DNA of 64,000 nucleotides, taken from contig PLZA01000014.1 of NCBI GenBank assembly GCA_003153505.1, positions 13,687 to 77,686 on the forward strand, in the 5' to 3' direction. Both the position numbers and the translations under genes were made by a program. Below, piece by piece: positions 1 to 8,551 of this stretch (the first letter of the stretch is position 1; every line of letters starts with the position of its first letter). This DNA comes from Candidatus Dormiibacterota bacterium (GTDB lineage Bacteria; Chloroflexota; Dormibacteria; Aeolococcales; Aeolococcaceae). Under the pieces are notes generated by a model, which saw nothing but the letters and a program-made list of their open reading frames with translations, ran no database searches and was not told the origin of the DNA.

Positions 1-2
1 CC

Positions 3-1346
3 ACCGCCACGGTTCTCGCCCAGGCTCTGATCGCAGCCGGCATGCAGAACGTGGCCGCCGGCGCCAACCCGATCCAGCTCAAGAAGGGCATCGAGCTCGG
101 CGTTGAGGCGATCGTCAAGGCAATCAAGGAGCAGTCGATCCCGATCTCTGAGCGCGAGAAGATCGCCCAGGTCGCGTCGATCTCCGCGGCTGACCCCACC
201 ATCGGCGAGACCGTCGCCGACGCGATGGAGAAGGTCGGCAAGGATGGTGTCATCACCGTCGAGGAGTCGAAGGGCCTCGAGACCGAACTCGAGCTCGTCG
301 AGGGCATGCAGTTCGACAAGGGCTACATCTCCGCCTACATGGTCACCAACGCTCAGCGCATGGAGGCCGTGCTCGAGGACCCGTACATCCTCATCACCGA
401 CAAGAAGATCTCCGCGATCGCTGATCTGCTCCCGATCCTCGAGAAGGTCGTCCAGAGCGGCAAGCCGCTCGTGGTCATCGCTGAGGATGTCGAGGGCGAG
501 GCGCTTGCCACCCTCATCGTCAACAAGCTCCGCGGCACCTTCAACGCCGTCGCGGTGAAGGCCCCAGGTTTCGGTGATCGCCGCAAGGCGATGCTCCAGG
601 ACATCGCGATCCTGACCGGTGGCCAGGTGATCAGTGAGGAAGTCGGCCTCAAGCTCGACTCCGCGCAGCTCAGCTCGCTCGGCCGCGCCCGCAGCGTGAG
701 CATCACCAAGGACGACACAACCGTCGTCGAGGGCAACGGCAGTAAGGACGCGATCAAGGGCCGCATCGAGCAGATCAAGGCCGAGATTGACAAGTCCACC
801 AGCGACTGGGACAAGGAGAAGCTCCAGGAGCGTCTCGCCAAGCTCAGTGGCGGCGTCGCCGTGATCAAGGTCGGCGCGCCGACCGAGACCGAGCTCAAGG
901 AGAAGAAGCACCGCATGGAGGACGCCGTGTCCGCCACGCGCGCCGCAGTCGAAGAGGGCATCGTGCCTGGTGGTGGAGTCGTGCTCGTCAACGCGATCCC
1001 CGCGCTCGACAAGGTCAAGGCCGAGGGCGATGTGCTCACCGGCGTCAACATCCTCCGCCGCGCCCTGGAGGAGCCTCTCCGTCAGATCGCGCAGAACGCG
1101 GGCATGGAAGGCTCCGTCGTCGTGGACAAGGTGAAGTCCCTCCCCAAGGGTCAGGGCTTCGACGCCGCCAAGGGCGAGTACGTCGACATGGTCAAGGCCG
1201 GGATCATCGACCCGACCAAGGTCACCCGGTCGGCGGTGCAGAACGCGGCTTCGATCGCGGCACTGCTACTGACCACCGAGGCGCTGATCACCGACATTCC
1301 CGAGAAGAAGGGAGCATCGGCGGGTCCGCCGATGCCGGAGTACTGA
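3..1346 (+). CDS. groEL: Chaperonin GroEL (5' end outside window)
   Basis: This is the 60-kDa chaperonin subunit, which forms the double-ring ATP-driven folding chamber in the cytoplasm. The reading frame is open from base 3 and the first visible residues ([10 protein letters not shown]) correspond to the end of the DGTTT nucleotide-binding segment, so about 90 N-terminal residues lie upstream of the window. The apical domain, the [10 protein letters not shown] segment and the terminal equatorial helices ([18 protein letters not shown]) are all present. The protein ends in PPMPEY, without the Gly-Gly-Met tail of many GroELs. A terminator follows at once, so it is the last gene of its transcript. 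Identification is secure. Confidence 0.97.
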   Translation, partial: TATVLAQALIAAGMQNVAAGANPIQLKKGIELGVEAIVKAIKEQSIPISEREKIAQVASISAADPTIGETVADAMEKVGKDGVITVEESKGLETELELVEGMQFDKGYISAYMVTNAQRMEAVLEDPYILITDKKISAIADLLPILEKVVQSGKPLVVIAEDVEGEALATLIVNKLRGTFNAVAVKAPGFGDRRKAMLQDIAILTGGQVISEEVGLKLDSAQLSSLGRARSVSITKDDTTVVEGNGSKDAIKGRIEQIKAEIDKSTSDWDKEKLQERLAKLSGGVAVIKVGAPTETELKEKKHRMEDAVSATRAAVEEGIVPGGGVVLVNAIPALDKVKAEGDVLTGVNILRRALEEPLRQIAQNAGMEGSVVVDKVKSLPKGQGFDAAKGEYVDMVKAGIIDPTKVTRSAVQNAASIAALLLTTEALITDIPEKKGASAGPPMPEY

Positions 1347-1368
1347 TCGGCAACTGATCCGATTCCTG

Positions 1369-1406
1369 AAAGGGCGGTCCGGGGTTCCCGGGCCGCTCTT
1401 TTCTTT
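1369..1406 (+). terminator. Rho-independent terminator after groEL
   Basis: A GC-rich hairpin (AGGGCGGTCCGGG, short loop, CCCGGGCCGCTCTT, with a few G-U pairs) is followed by TTTTCTTTT, 22 bases after the groEL stop codon. Confidence 0.8.
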
Positions 1407-1524
1407 TGTCTGGACGTCAGCGATGAGTCGATCAACGATCGGCTACAACCCGGCGACGGCGACCTCGTCAGGCAGCGGCCCTGAGTAGATTCGAGCTTCG
1501 AACCACCCGTCCAGAGGTACCTCG

Positions 1525-2067
1525 ATGAGCGACGCGCTGCCCGACCACTCCCCTGTGGCGTCCCTCGGCTCCGGATTCCTGCATGTCACCGGGATCGGCA
1601 GCCGTCTCGCCAAACGTGAAGCCGACGAGCAGCACCTCGACTCGCTCGATGCGACGATGGTCAACGACCTCGACCGCGAGTTCCACGAACGTGGCGAGGA
1701 GGCCGTTCCGGGCCTCGACCTCACATCGGTCACGAAGGTGGATCCCGGGTTCACACCCGATTCATTCCTGCTCATCGCCCGGGACGCATTTCGGGTGCTG
1801 CAGGACGCGCACACCGATGGTGCCCCGGCCCTGGACGCGGACATAGCCTCGGCTGAGGTCACTGCGGCGGTGGTGGTGGACGGTCGCGAGCGAGCGGTTG
1901 TCCGCTTTGGCATTGTCGGTGCCACGTCGGTCACCCAGGACTGGACGTTCGAGCGAGACCCGTCGGTGGACACGAGCGACGAGGACGAGGACCACGAGGT
2001 GGCCGATGGCGGCTGGCTGGTGGCCCACCGCGGGTGGCGCCTGACGGGGATCGTGGCCGCCGCCTGA
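1525..2067 (+). CDS. Tim44-like/NTF2-like domain protein (tentative)
   Basis: A 180-residue soluble protein with no signal peptide or membrane segment. The middle (residues ~70-100, DPGFTPDSFLLIARDAFRVL) and the end (QDWTFERD... GWRLTGI) resemble the Tim44-like/NTF2-like domain of small bacterial proteins, in which a helical start leads into a curved sheet. That domain name is a judgement from pattern only. Codons have strong G/C third positions, supporting this strand over the overlapping antisense frames. It is preceded by AGAGGT a suitable distance before ATG. The 3' end overlaps the open frame of the ABC-2 permease remnant. Function unknown. Confidence 0.55.
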   Translation: MSDALPDHSPVASLGSGFLHVTGIGSRLAKREADEQHLDSLDATMVNDLDREFHERGEEAVPGLDLTSVTKVDPGFTPDSFLLIARDAFRVLQDAHTDGAPALDADIASAEVTAAVVVDGRERAVVRFGIVGATSVTQDWTFERDPSVDTSDEDEDHEVADGGWLVAHRGWRLTGIVAAA

Positions 2068-2138
2068 CCGTCCAATTTGACCATCCCCTGCTCACCTCGT
2101 TCGGGAGCACCAGCGATGGGGCACGAGGTATCTCGAGT

Positions 2139-2375
2139 CTGATCGGGTTTGCGACGCTGTTTCTGAGCGGCATCTTCTATCCGGTCGATGCCCTGCCCCC
2201 GTGGATCCAGAGCATCGTGCACGTCCTCCCCGTCCATTACGTCTCAGAGGCGCTGCATCAGATCATCAACTCGGGCACCGGGCTCCCACTCATCGATGTC
2301 GTGGTGCCGCTCGCTTGGGCTGCGGGGTGCTTCGCGCTTGCCGCCTGGAGATTCCGCTGGGAGGAGCGGGGTTAG
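2139..2375 (+). pseudogene. C-terminal remnant of an ABC-2 type transporter permease
   Basis: The translated stretch SLIGFATLFLSGIFYPVDAL... followed by a second hydrophobic segment and the basic end WRFRWEERG matches the last two membrane helices of ABC-2 exporter permeases (the 'SG.F.P...LP' signature). The frame opens only about 35 codons upstream, inside the end of the preceding gene. The first four helices and any ATPase partner are absent. This is best read as a decayed or truncated gene. A short expressed membrane peptide cannot be excluded. Confidence 0.6.
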
Positions 2376-2767
2376 GGGCAGGCGGTCGCCCGGTACGAGG
2401 CGTTACCGAGATCCGGGGCAGCCTTGCCGGTGATCGTGATCGTTGCGGCGCGGGCCGGCGGCGTGCAGCCCCGAGGAAAGACCACGAAGACGCTGCGCGC
2501 CCCGGCCGAGATGTATCCATCGCAGGTGGTGCTGCCGCACTGGTAGGGCTCGAAGCTTCCGGAGAGCGTCGTGATCCCGGTCGAGCTCACCGATTTCACC
2601 GGGTTGGCGAACAGCCCACTGAATCCGACGACGAACAGCACGACGATGACGACCACGGCGATCACGACGACTGGGAGCCCCCATACCGGCCGGTGACGCC
2701 GCGACCCGGGACCCTCGGCGACGGCGGCAATCGACGCCTGCTCGGACGCGCTCGGCGGATTCTCCAT
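2372..2767 (-). CDS. Small membrane-anchored hypothetical protein
   Basis: A 131-residue protein with a cytosolic N-terminus, one strong membrane helix (VWGLPVVVIAVVVIVVLFVV, residues ~28-47) and an exported part with four cysteines (QCGSTTC, RGC, ATAC) that could form disulfides. The exported part looks like a small beta domain (SGSFEPY, SVFVVFPRG, AATITITGK). It is divergent from the DUF62 gene, with only 27 bases between the two starts. Its stop overlaps the end of the ABC-2 remnant. No family recognised. Confidence 0.6.
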   Translation of the reverse strand: MENPPSASEQASIAAVAEGPGSRRHRPVWGLPVVVIAVVVIVVLFVVGFSGLFANPVKSVSSTGITTLSGSFEPYQCGSTTCDGYISAGARSVFVVFPRGCTPPARAATITITGKAAPDLGNASYRATACP

Positions 2768-2794
2768 GGCACTGGTACGGTACCGAAGTCCGCC

Positions 2795-3565
2795 ATGCGG
2801 CAGCCGATCGTCTTCATCACCGACTACGGCCGCGACGACGCGTATGCGGCGGCGCTGATCGGTGCTGTCTGGCGTGTCGATGCGGACGCCATCTGCGTCG
2901 AGGGAACCCACGGGATTCCTCCGGGTGATGTGCTCGCGGGTGCCTATCAGCTGAAGGCGCTCGCCAAGGCGTTCGCCGGCGGCGCCGTCTTCTGCGCGGT
3001 CGTCGACCCGGGTGTCGGCACCCGGCGCCGGGCGATCGCGGTCAGGGCCGGGCCCGTCCGCTGCGTCGCTCCCGACAACGGCCTCGTGTCGTATCTCTGG
3101 GAGGAGAGCGGCCCGGGGGACCGTGCAGCCGTGCGGCTTCGGATCGACCCTGGGGCATCGCCGACGTTCCACGGCCGCGATGTCTTCGCTCCGGCCGCCG
3201 CGGACCTGTCGGCACAGGAGTCACTCGATGCCCTCGGCGACCGCATCGACGACCCACTCATCCTCGGCGACGCTTTCGCGGTTCGGGCTGATCGACGCAT
3301 CAGCGGCAGGGTCGCCGTGGTCGACCACTTCGGCAATGCGATCACGACGATACGTGCCGAGGACATCGGCGGCGCCAGGGTGGGTTCGGTGACGTGGCCG
3401 GGCGGCGCCTGCGGGGACCTGGTTGCCATGTATGCGGACATCGACTCCGGGCCACGAGCGCTGATCGGCAGTGCCGGTCACGTCGAGGTGGCCGGGCGCG
3501 GCATCGCCGTGGCGAGCGTCGGAGGCCCCCAGCTTGGCGACACCGTGGAGGTCCAGCTCACATGA
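2795..3565 (+). CDS. SAM hydroxide adenosyltransferase (DUF62, SAM hydrolase family)
   Basis: 256 residues of the DUF62 family, which splits S-adenosylmethionine into adenosine and methionine using hydroxide. The fluorinase and chlorinase are relatives. Visible landmarks are the N-terminal FITDYG, the central VDPGVGTRRRAI, APDNGLVSYLW and FHGRDVFAPAAADL segments, and the C-terminal beta domain with DHFGNAITTI. The start is the ATG divergent from the small membrane protein. The stop overlaps the nnrE start (ATGA), so the two are translationally coupled. No halogenase-specific loop is evident, so hydrolase is the likelier role. Confidence 0.9.
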   Translation: MRQPIVFITDYGRDDAYAAALIGAVWRVDADAICVEGTHGIPPGDVLAGAYQLKALAKAFAGGAVFCAVVDPGVGTRRRAIAVRAGPVRCVAPDNGLVSYLWEESGPGDRAAVRLRIDPGASPTFHGRDVFAPAAADLSAQESLDALGDRIDDPLILGDAFAVRADRRISGRVAVVDHFGNAITTIRAEDIGGARVGSVTWPGGACGDLVAMYADIDSGPRALIGSAGHVEVAGRGIAVASVGGPQLGDTVEVQLT

Positions 3566-4299
3566 CCGGGAATGCGCAGGGCCCAGGGTTCTTCGGCGAC
3601 CTGACCTCGGAGCAGGTTGCCCGGCTCGACGCGGCAGCAGCCGACAGCGGCGTGTCGACGCTCCAGCTCATGGAGATCGCCGGCTGGCAGGTCGCGCGCT
3701 GTGCGTGGCAGCGGCTCAGAGGCCCTGCAAGCGTGAGCGTTGTCGCCGGATATGGCAACAACGGAGGGGATGGATTGGTCGCCGCGAGACACCTCGCGAC
3801 CTGGGGATGTGCGGTACGGGTGCTCGTCCTCGCCGATGAGACTCGCGTGACCGGTATCGTGCGCGACCATGTCACGTCGGCACGGACGTGCGGCGTGGAC
3901 GTGATCATCGACGACGATCCAGCGACCGCGAACGGCATTGTCATGCTGTCCGAGCTCGTCATCGACGCGATCCTCGGCACCGGCTTGCGGCGTGCTCCTC
4001 GTGAGCCCCAGGCGAGTGCCATCCGGGCGCTGAACGACTCGGGGATTCCAGTGCTCAGCGTCGACGTGCCGAGCGGTCTGGACGCCACGACGGGTGAGGC
4101 GTTCGATCCGACCGTCCGCGCCACGCTGACCTGCACGCTCACCGCGATGAAGCGCGGCCTGGCTCGCGGCGATGCCGCCACGCACGCCGGCGAGGTGTGG
4201 GTTGCGGACATCGGCATGCCCGCCACCGCATGGCTCGACGCCGGGCTGCTCAGACCCTCCGGAGTCACCGGCGGGGAGTTGGTGCACACTTCGTCCTGA
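3562..4299 (+). CDS. nnrE: NAD(P)H-hydrate epimerase (YjeF N-terminal domain)
   Basis: 245 residues matching the YjeF_N fold, which epimerises damaged NAD(P)HX so that the dehydratase can repair it. The signature GYGNNGGDGLVAARHL (residues ~65-80), the IDAILGTGLRR segment and VDVPSGLDATTGE are all present. Only the epimerase half is encoded. The ADP/ATP-dependent dehydratase domain often fused to it is missing, so that activity must come from another gene. It overlaps the upstream DUF62 gene by 4 bases. Coupling a SAM hydrolase to nucleotide repair is context, not proof of a shared pathway. Confidence 0.9.
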   Translation: MTGNAQGPGFFGDLTSEQVARLDAAAADSGVSTLQLMEIAGWQVARCAWQRLRGPASVSVVAGYGNNGGDGLVAARHLATWGCAVRVLVLADETRVTGIVRDHVTSARTCGVDVIIDDDPATANGIVMLSELVIDAILGTGLRRAPREPQASAIRALNDSGIPVLSVDVPSGLDATTGEAFDPTVRATLTCTLTAMKRGLARGDAATHAGEVWVADIGMPATAWLDAGLLRPSGVTGGELVHTSS

Positions 4300-4371
4300 T
4301 CTCCTGCTTGACCGCAGAGCGGACTCCCGGCTATTCTTCGACCCGTACTCCGCGCCCAACGCGCAAACGTC

Positions 4372-4893
4372 ATGATCAACGTCTCAGCACACATCGCTCC
4401 CGAGGCGCGCGAGCTTGCAGCGACCGCACGCGAGCAGCTCGATGATCTAGTCACGTATGCCACCCATCTGGTCAATCACCAGGCGGACGCGGTGGCCTTC
4501 GTCGCCGGTGGCATCCACCATGCCAGCAGGTACCCCCCGGCGCGGCTGCGCGTCGACGGGCGAGCAGCCCTCTACCGTGCCGTGACTCGCGCCTGCCGGC
4601 ACGGCCAGCGATTCCCACCACGCCCTCAGGGGATCGGCAGGATGTTCCGTCGCGGCCCCGGATCGGTCCGGGTGGAGGTCGATGACGTCAGTGCCGGTCG
4701 CATCAACACGGTCAAGCGCGCGCTTGCGATGCTCGGGTTCGACCGCCGGGCGGCGCTCCTGCTCCGCGATCTCTGCGGCCTGGACTACCACGAGATGTCT
4801 CGTGCGCTCGAGTGCTCGCCCGAGGCGGCGGCCCGCCTGGTTGCGGCCGCACGTCGCGAGTTCGGATCGATCTATCGGGAGATCGCTCTGTGA
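4372..4893 (+). CDS. ECF-like RNA polymerase sigma factor
   Basis: 173 residues. The C-terminal third (TVKRALAMLGFDRRAALLLR, DYHEMSRALECSPEAAARLV) is a sigma-70 region 4 helix-turn-helix of the type that reads the -35 box. The N-terminal half carries a weaker helical region 2-like segment. A partner with an anti-sigma zinc motif begins inside its last codon (GTG of the next gene overlaps the TGA), the usual sigma/anti-sigma arrangement. It is therefore probably held inactive at the membrane by that partner. The divergent region 2 is unusual. Confidence 0.75.
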   Translation: MINVSAHIAPEARELAATAREQLDDLVTYATHLVNHQADAVAFVAGGIHHASRYPPARLRVDGRAALYRAVTRACRHGQRFPPRPQGIGRMFRRGPGSVRVEVDDVSAGRINTVKRALAMLGFDRRAALLLRDLCGLDYHEMSRALECSPEAAARLVAAARREFGSIYREIAL

Positions 4894-6893
4894 GGTGCAG
4901 CCTGCTCGCCCTCAGCAGCTACATCGACACCGAGCTCGACGCCGAGCCGGCCGGTGAGCTCGAGGCGCATCTCGTGGCGTGCGACCGCTGCCGGACCGCC
5001 GTCGGCCACCTTCGCGAGGAGTCGGCGCGCATCGGTGCCCTCGCCCGCGTCCACGTTCCGGATGACGCGGTGCATGACCTGTTCAGCCAGATCGGTTTGA
5101 TCGCGGAGGAGGACGACTTGCCCGAAGGACCTGTCCATCGCAAGCGACCGGCAGCAGTCGAGGCTCCACCCTGGTTCGGCGCGGAACGCGGTGCCGCGTT
5201 GCCGTGGGCGCCCCGTCCGACGATCAACGATCAATCCGAGCCGCGCGAGCTGATCGGCGAGCGCTCGCCGAGCACCGCCGTCGCCGAGCCCCCTGAGCTC
5301 TACCTGTGGGACGAGACGATCGATCAGATCCCGACAGCGGTCCCGGCGCCACCGCCGATCCACGTGGTGCCCGCACCCGCGCCGTTGCGCGCTACGGAGG
5401 TCGAGGAGATGCGGGTTGCGCATCTCGAGGCAGGGCCTGCATTTACCGAGCCTTTGCCACCCCAGGTCATGTCCGCAGAACCGCAACCGCCGGATCTGTC
5501 GACCTCTACGCCGATGGTCGCCGCGCCGCAACTCGCCGCCGGTCCAAGCGCCCTCCAGCGTCTTCGTGATGCGGTCGCCGTCCGGCTGGCGCTGCGCCGC
5601 GGAGGCGCATCCCTCGACTCCGGAGTGGAGATCGTGAGCGGTGCCGGTGCGCCCACGTGGAATCAGCGCGCCCGCCCGAAGCAGTGGAGTGAGAGCCCAC
5701 CGGTCGTGGCTGCGGCCGCCCCGCCGGTTGCCGAATCTCCGTCACTGCCACCGGTCGTCAAGCCCAATCGCTTCAGCCGGTTCATGGCACGAGTCACCGC
5801 CGAGCCCGTGGCGGCGAAACCCGGAATCGATGTCGACGCCGTCGAAGGCGATGACCCCGAGCTCGGTTGGCCGGGCGATCTGACCGACAGATGGCCGATG
5901 CTGGGCAAGGTCGACCAACGTGCTGAGGCTGCGGCACAGGCCACCATCGAGCAGCCTGTCGCGGCCCCGGCCCCGGCCCCGGCGCCGGATGACCAGCCCG
6001 TGCACCCCACCGACGCCACGGCGCCTCTTGAGCTCGCCGACGTGCTCAATGAGGTGGCGATCCTCGCCAAGCCCCTCGAGCGCACGGCGCCGATCCTGCC
6101 TCCGGAGGTCGACACTGACGATTCTCTCGACGCCGACACTCGATTCGGGGTCAGCGCCGAGACGGCGTCCGAGCCGGTTCCCGGGCGCCATGTCCGGCGC
6201 CTCCACTCCCAGAAGTCAGACCGTCATGAGTGGAAGCCGACTCGACCGGTGACCGGCCGGCACGTGCTGCCCCTCGGCGGGCCCGCGGTCGGGGCTGCCG
6301 ATCGCGATCAGCGGCTCTGGCTGTTCGGGGCGATCACGGTCGTCCTGATGCTGCTCGGAATACTCGTCGGCAGGCAGGTCACCCAGAGCGGTCCGCTGGT
6401 CGCCGCCACGGTTCCCAGAACGGCGCCGAGCAGCCACGCCACGACGCCACCAACCACCGCGCCGCTCCCGGTCGCGACCCCCGCACCTGCTCCAACCGCA
6501 CTCATCCCGACTGCGCCGACGCCGCAGCAGCTCACGGGTGCAACGACGCTCGGCAACGGCAGCGGTGGGTTCTCGGTTGCAGATGTCCGTTACGGGCTGC
6601 ACCCGAACGATTTCCGGCTCGTCTTCGACATGGCATTTCCCAACACGGTCACCGGGAGCCCGAACACCGTCATCGGCTACAGCGGGCCGACGACGATCTA
6701 CGTCGAGTTCATGGGAGTCAACGGAGCGTCGAATGTCGCGGCGATGCCGCCCGGTAAGCTCGTGGTCTCGGTGGTGCCGCTCCCAATGGCACGCAACACC
6801 GACCGCCTCGTGTTCAAGATCACGCTGAGCAAGAACGCGCCGTTCAACGCCTACTACCTGTCCGGGGCCCGCCTGGTCATCGACATCACGTAG
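4890..6893 (+). CDS. Large transmembrane anti-sigma-like protein with zinc-finger and C-terminal AMIN-like domain
   Basis: 667 residues, starting at a GTG overlapping the sigma-factor stop. Residues ~25-35 carry the H-x3-C-x2-C zinc anti-sigma motif (HLVACDRC). A ~400-residue Pro/Ala/Glu-rich, apparently disordered cytosolic linker follows, then one membrane helix (~476-497, LWLFGAITVVLMLLGILVG), a Thr/Pro/Ala-rich periplasmic stalk, and a ~100-residue beta-rich domain (from ADVRYGLHPNDFRLVFDM) resembling AMIN-like cell-wall-binding domains. ZAS anti-sigmas are usually 100-250 residues, so the size is odd. The layout suggests a cell-envelope sensor that releases its sigma factor. The AMIN call is tentative. 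Its end overlaps the convergent acyl-CoA synthetase by 8 bases. Confidence 0.75.
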   Translation: MRCSLLALSSYIDTELDAEPAGELEAHLVACDRCRTAVGHLREESARIGALARVHVPDDAVHDLFSQIGLIAEEDDLPEGPVHRKRPAAVEAPPWFGAERGAALPWAPRPTINDQSEPRELIGERSPSTAVAEPPELYLWDETIDQIPTAVPAPPPIHVVPAPAPLRATEVEEMRVAHLEAGPAFTEPLPPQVMSAEPQPPDLSTSTPMVAAPQLAAGPSALQRLRDAVAVRLALRRGGASLDSGVEIVSGAGAPTWNQRARPKQWSESPPVVAAAAPPVAESPSLPPVVKPNRFSRFMARVTAEPVAAKPGIDVDAVEGDDPELGWPGDLTDRWPMLGKVDQRAEAAAQATIEQPVAAPAPAPAPDDQPVHPTDATAPLELADVLNEVAILAKPLERTAPILPPEVDTDDSLDADTRFGVSAETASEPVPGRHVRRLHSQKSDRHEWKPTRPVTGRHVLPLGGPAVGAADRDQRLWLFGAITVVLMLLGILVGRQVTQSGPLVAATVPRTAPSSHATTPPTTAPLPVATPAPAPTALIPTAPTPQQLTGATTLGNGSGGFSVADVRYGLHPNDFRLVFDMAFPNTVTGSPNTVIGYSGPTTIYVEFMGVNGASNVAAMPPGKLVVSVVPLPMARNTDRLVFKITLSKNAPFNAYYLSGARLVIDIT

Positions 6894-8475
6894 CGTGCGG
6901 CGTCACTCCTGGCGCGCCGGCTTCCTCGTGAGCGGCGGGCGACTCCGCCGCGACGGCCGGAGCTCCGTGTTGCTCGCGGAGGTTGAACTTGAGCACCTTG
7001 CCCGCGGGATTGCGAGGCAGGATATCGACGAAGACGACCGACTTGGGTTGCTTGTAACGAGCGAGGCGTGACTGCGAGAAGTCGATCACGTCCTGCTCGC
7101 TCAGCGACACGCCATCCTTCGGCACGACGATGGCGCGCACCGTCTCACCCCAGCGCGGATCCTGCACGCCGATGACCGCGACCTCCTTGATACCAGGGTG
7201 CTGGTACAGGGCATTCTCGACCTCGGCGGGATACACGTTCTCGCCGCCGCTGATGATCATGTCCTTCTTGCGATCGACGATGAAGAAGTACCCGTCGGCG
7301 TCGCGGATGCCCACGTCACCGGTGTGGAACCATCCGTCGACCAGGACCTCCGCGGTGGCGTCGGGTCGATTCCAGTAGCCCTTCATCACGTTCGGTCCAC
7401 GGACGACGATTTCACCGCGCTCACCGTCGGGCACGTCGTGGCCGTCGTCATCGACGACCTTGACGTCGGTGAAGAACGGCGCGATGCCGGCCGAGCCGAG
7501 CTTCCGGGTCGCCATCGACGAAGGGAGGAAGGACGCGAACGGCGCCGTCTCCGTGAGCCCGTATCCCTGGTTGAACGGAAGGCCGCGCGCCGCGTAGATC
7601 TTGATCAACGCCTCCGGAACCGGTGCACCCCCGCACGAGAGCACGCGGATGCTGCTCAGGTTGCGAGTGGCAAAGTCGGGATGCTGAGCCATGAACAGGT
7701 ACATGGCGGGAACGCCGAACATCGACGTCACGTGGAACCTCTCGATGTTCTCGAGCACCATCCCGGGCTCAAACATCTGCTCCATGACGACGGTCGCGCC
7801 CTTCATGAACGACAGCAGCGGGGTGACGTTGAGCCCGCCGATATGGAACAGTGGGGCTACCACGAGCGAGATCTCCTGGGAGGTTCCGTCGTCGGCGAGT
7901 GTCGCGTTGATGTTGTTCCAGATGATGTTGCCGTGGGTGAGCATCGCTCCCCTCGGGCGGCCGGTGGTTCCCGACGTGTACATGATCAGGGCGACATCGC
8001 TCATCGCCACCGGGTAATCGAGGTCCGAGTCGCGCTGATCGTGAAGCAGCGAGTCGAATCCGCGCGAGCCGCTCTGCTCCACGGCGCAGACGTATTCGCG
8101 CACGCTGAGGTCGGCCCGGATGGAGTCGACGATGGAGGCGAAGCCCTCCTCGTACACCAGGGTGTGCAGGCCCGCATCGCGAATGATGAAGGTGAGCTCC
8201 GGTCCGGTCAGCCGGAAGTTCAGCGGCACGAAGATGGCGCCGAGCTTGGCCGCGGCGAACAGGGTGAAGAAGAAGCGCGGATGGTTGAGTCCCAGGAACC
8301 CGACTCGATCGCCGGGGTTGACGCCGAGCGCATGCAGCCCGTGCGCCACCTTGTTGGTCAGCTGATTCAGGTCAGCGTAGGTCCACTGTTCCTCACGGAA
8401 GATGAGCGCAGTGTTGTCCGGGTTGAGCTGAGCGCGGCGGCTGAGCGTGAAACCGAGACCCTGGTCATTCGCCAT
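6886..8475 (-). CDS. Acyl-CoA synthetase (AMP-forming, FadD-like)
   Basis: 529 residues of the ANL superfamily, which activates a carboxylic acid as acyl-AMP and transfers it to CoA. Motifs: P-loop YTSGTTGRPRGAMLTHGN at ~166, GYGLTE at ~310, the hinge/ATP motif GWFHTGDVG, RKKDMIISGGENVYPAEVE (A8), and the catalytic Lys in NPAGKVLK near 505. A low-complexity Ala/Glu tail follows. A good ribosome site (GGAGGG) precedes ATG. The substrate (medium- or long-chain fatty or aryl acid) cannot be read from sequence. Upstream in the same direction lies an SDR, now separated by an IS element, suggesting a former lipid-metabolism operon. Confidence 0.92.
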   Translation of the reverse strand: MANDQGLGFTLSRRAQLNPDNTALIFREEQWTYADLNQLTNKVAHGLHALGVNPGDRVGFLGLNHPRFFFTLFAAAKLGAIFVPLNFRLTGPELTFIIRDAGLHTLVYEEGFASIVDSIRADLSVREYVCAVEQSGSRGFDSLLHDQRDSDLDYPVAMSDVALIMYTSGTTGRPRGAMLTHGNIIWNNINATLADDGTSQEISLVVAPLFHIGGLNVTPLLSFMKGATVVMEQMFEPGMVLENIERFHVTSMFGVPAMYLFMAQHPDFATRNLSSIRVLSCGGAPVPEALIKIYAARGLPFNQGYGLTETAPFASFLPSSMATRKLGSAGIAPFFTDVKVVDDDGHDVPDGERGEIVVRGPNVMKGYWNRPDATAEVLVDGWFHTGDVGIRDADGYFFIVDRKKDMIISGGENVYPAEVENALYQHPGIKEVAVIGVQDPRWGETVRAIVVPKDGVSLSEQDVIDFSQSRLARYKQPKSVVFVDILPRNPAGKVLKFNLREQHGAPAVAAESPAAHEEAGAPGVTPHAT

Positions 8476-8545
8476 AACGGGAACCCTCCGATAGCCCTCT
8501 TCGCCTCATGGCGATTCTCCCATTCGCGACCAGGGAACGTTGCGA

Positions 8546-8551
8546 CCTAGG
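8546..8551. repeat. Target-site duplication CCTAGG, left copy
   Basis: Six-base palindrome CCTAGG directly left of the IS481-type element, repeated at 9601-9606. It matches the NCTAGN target known for IS481. Confidence 0.8.

Noticed and set aside
7198-8550. 450-codon frame antisense to the acyl-CoA synthetase
   Set aside because: Composition (Arg/His/Asp-rich, no motifs) is that of a shadow frame. The synthetase shows all family motifs.
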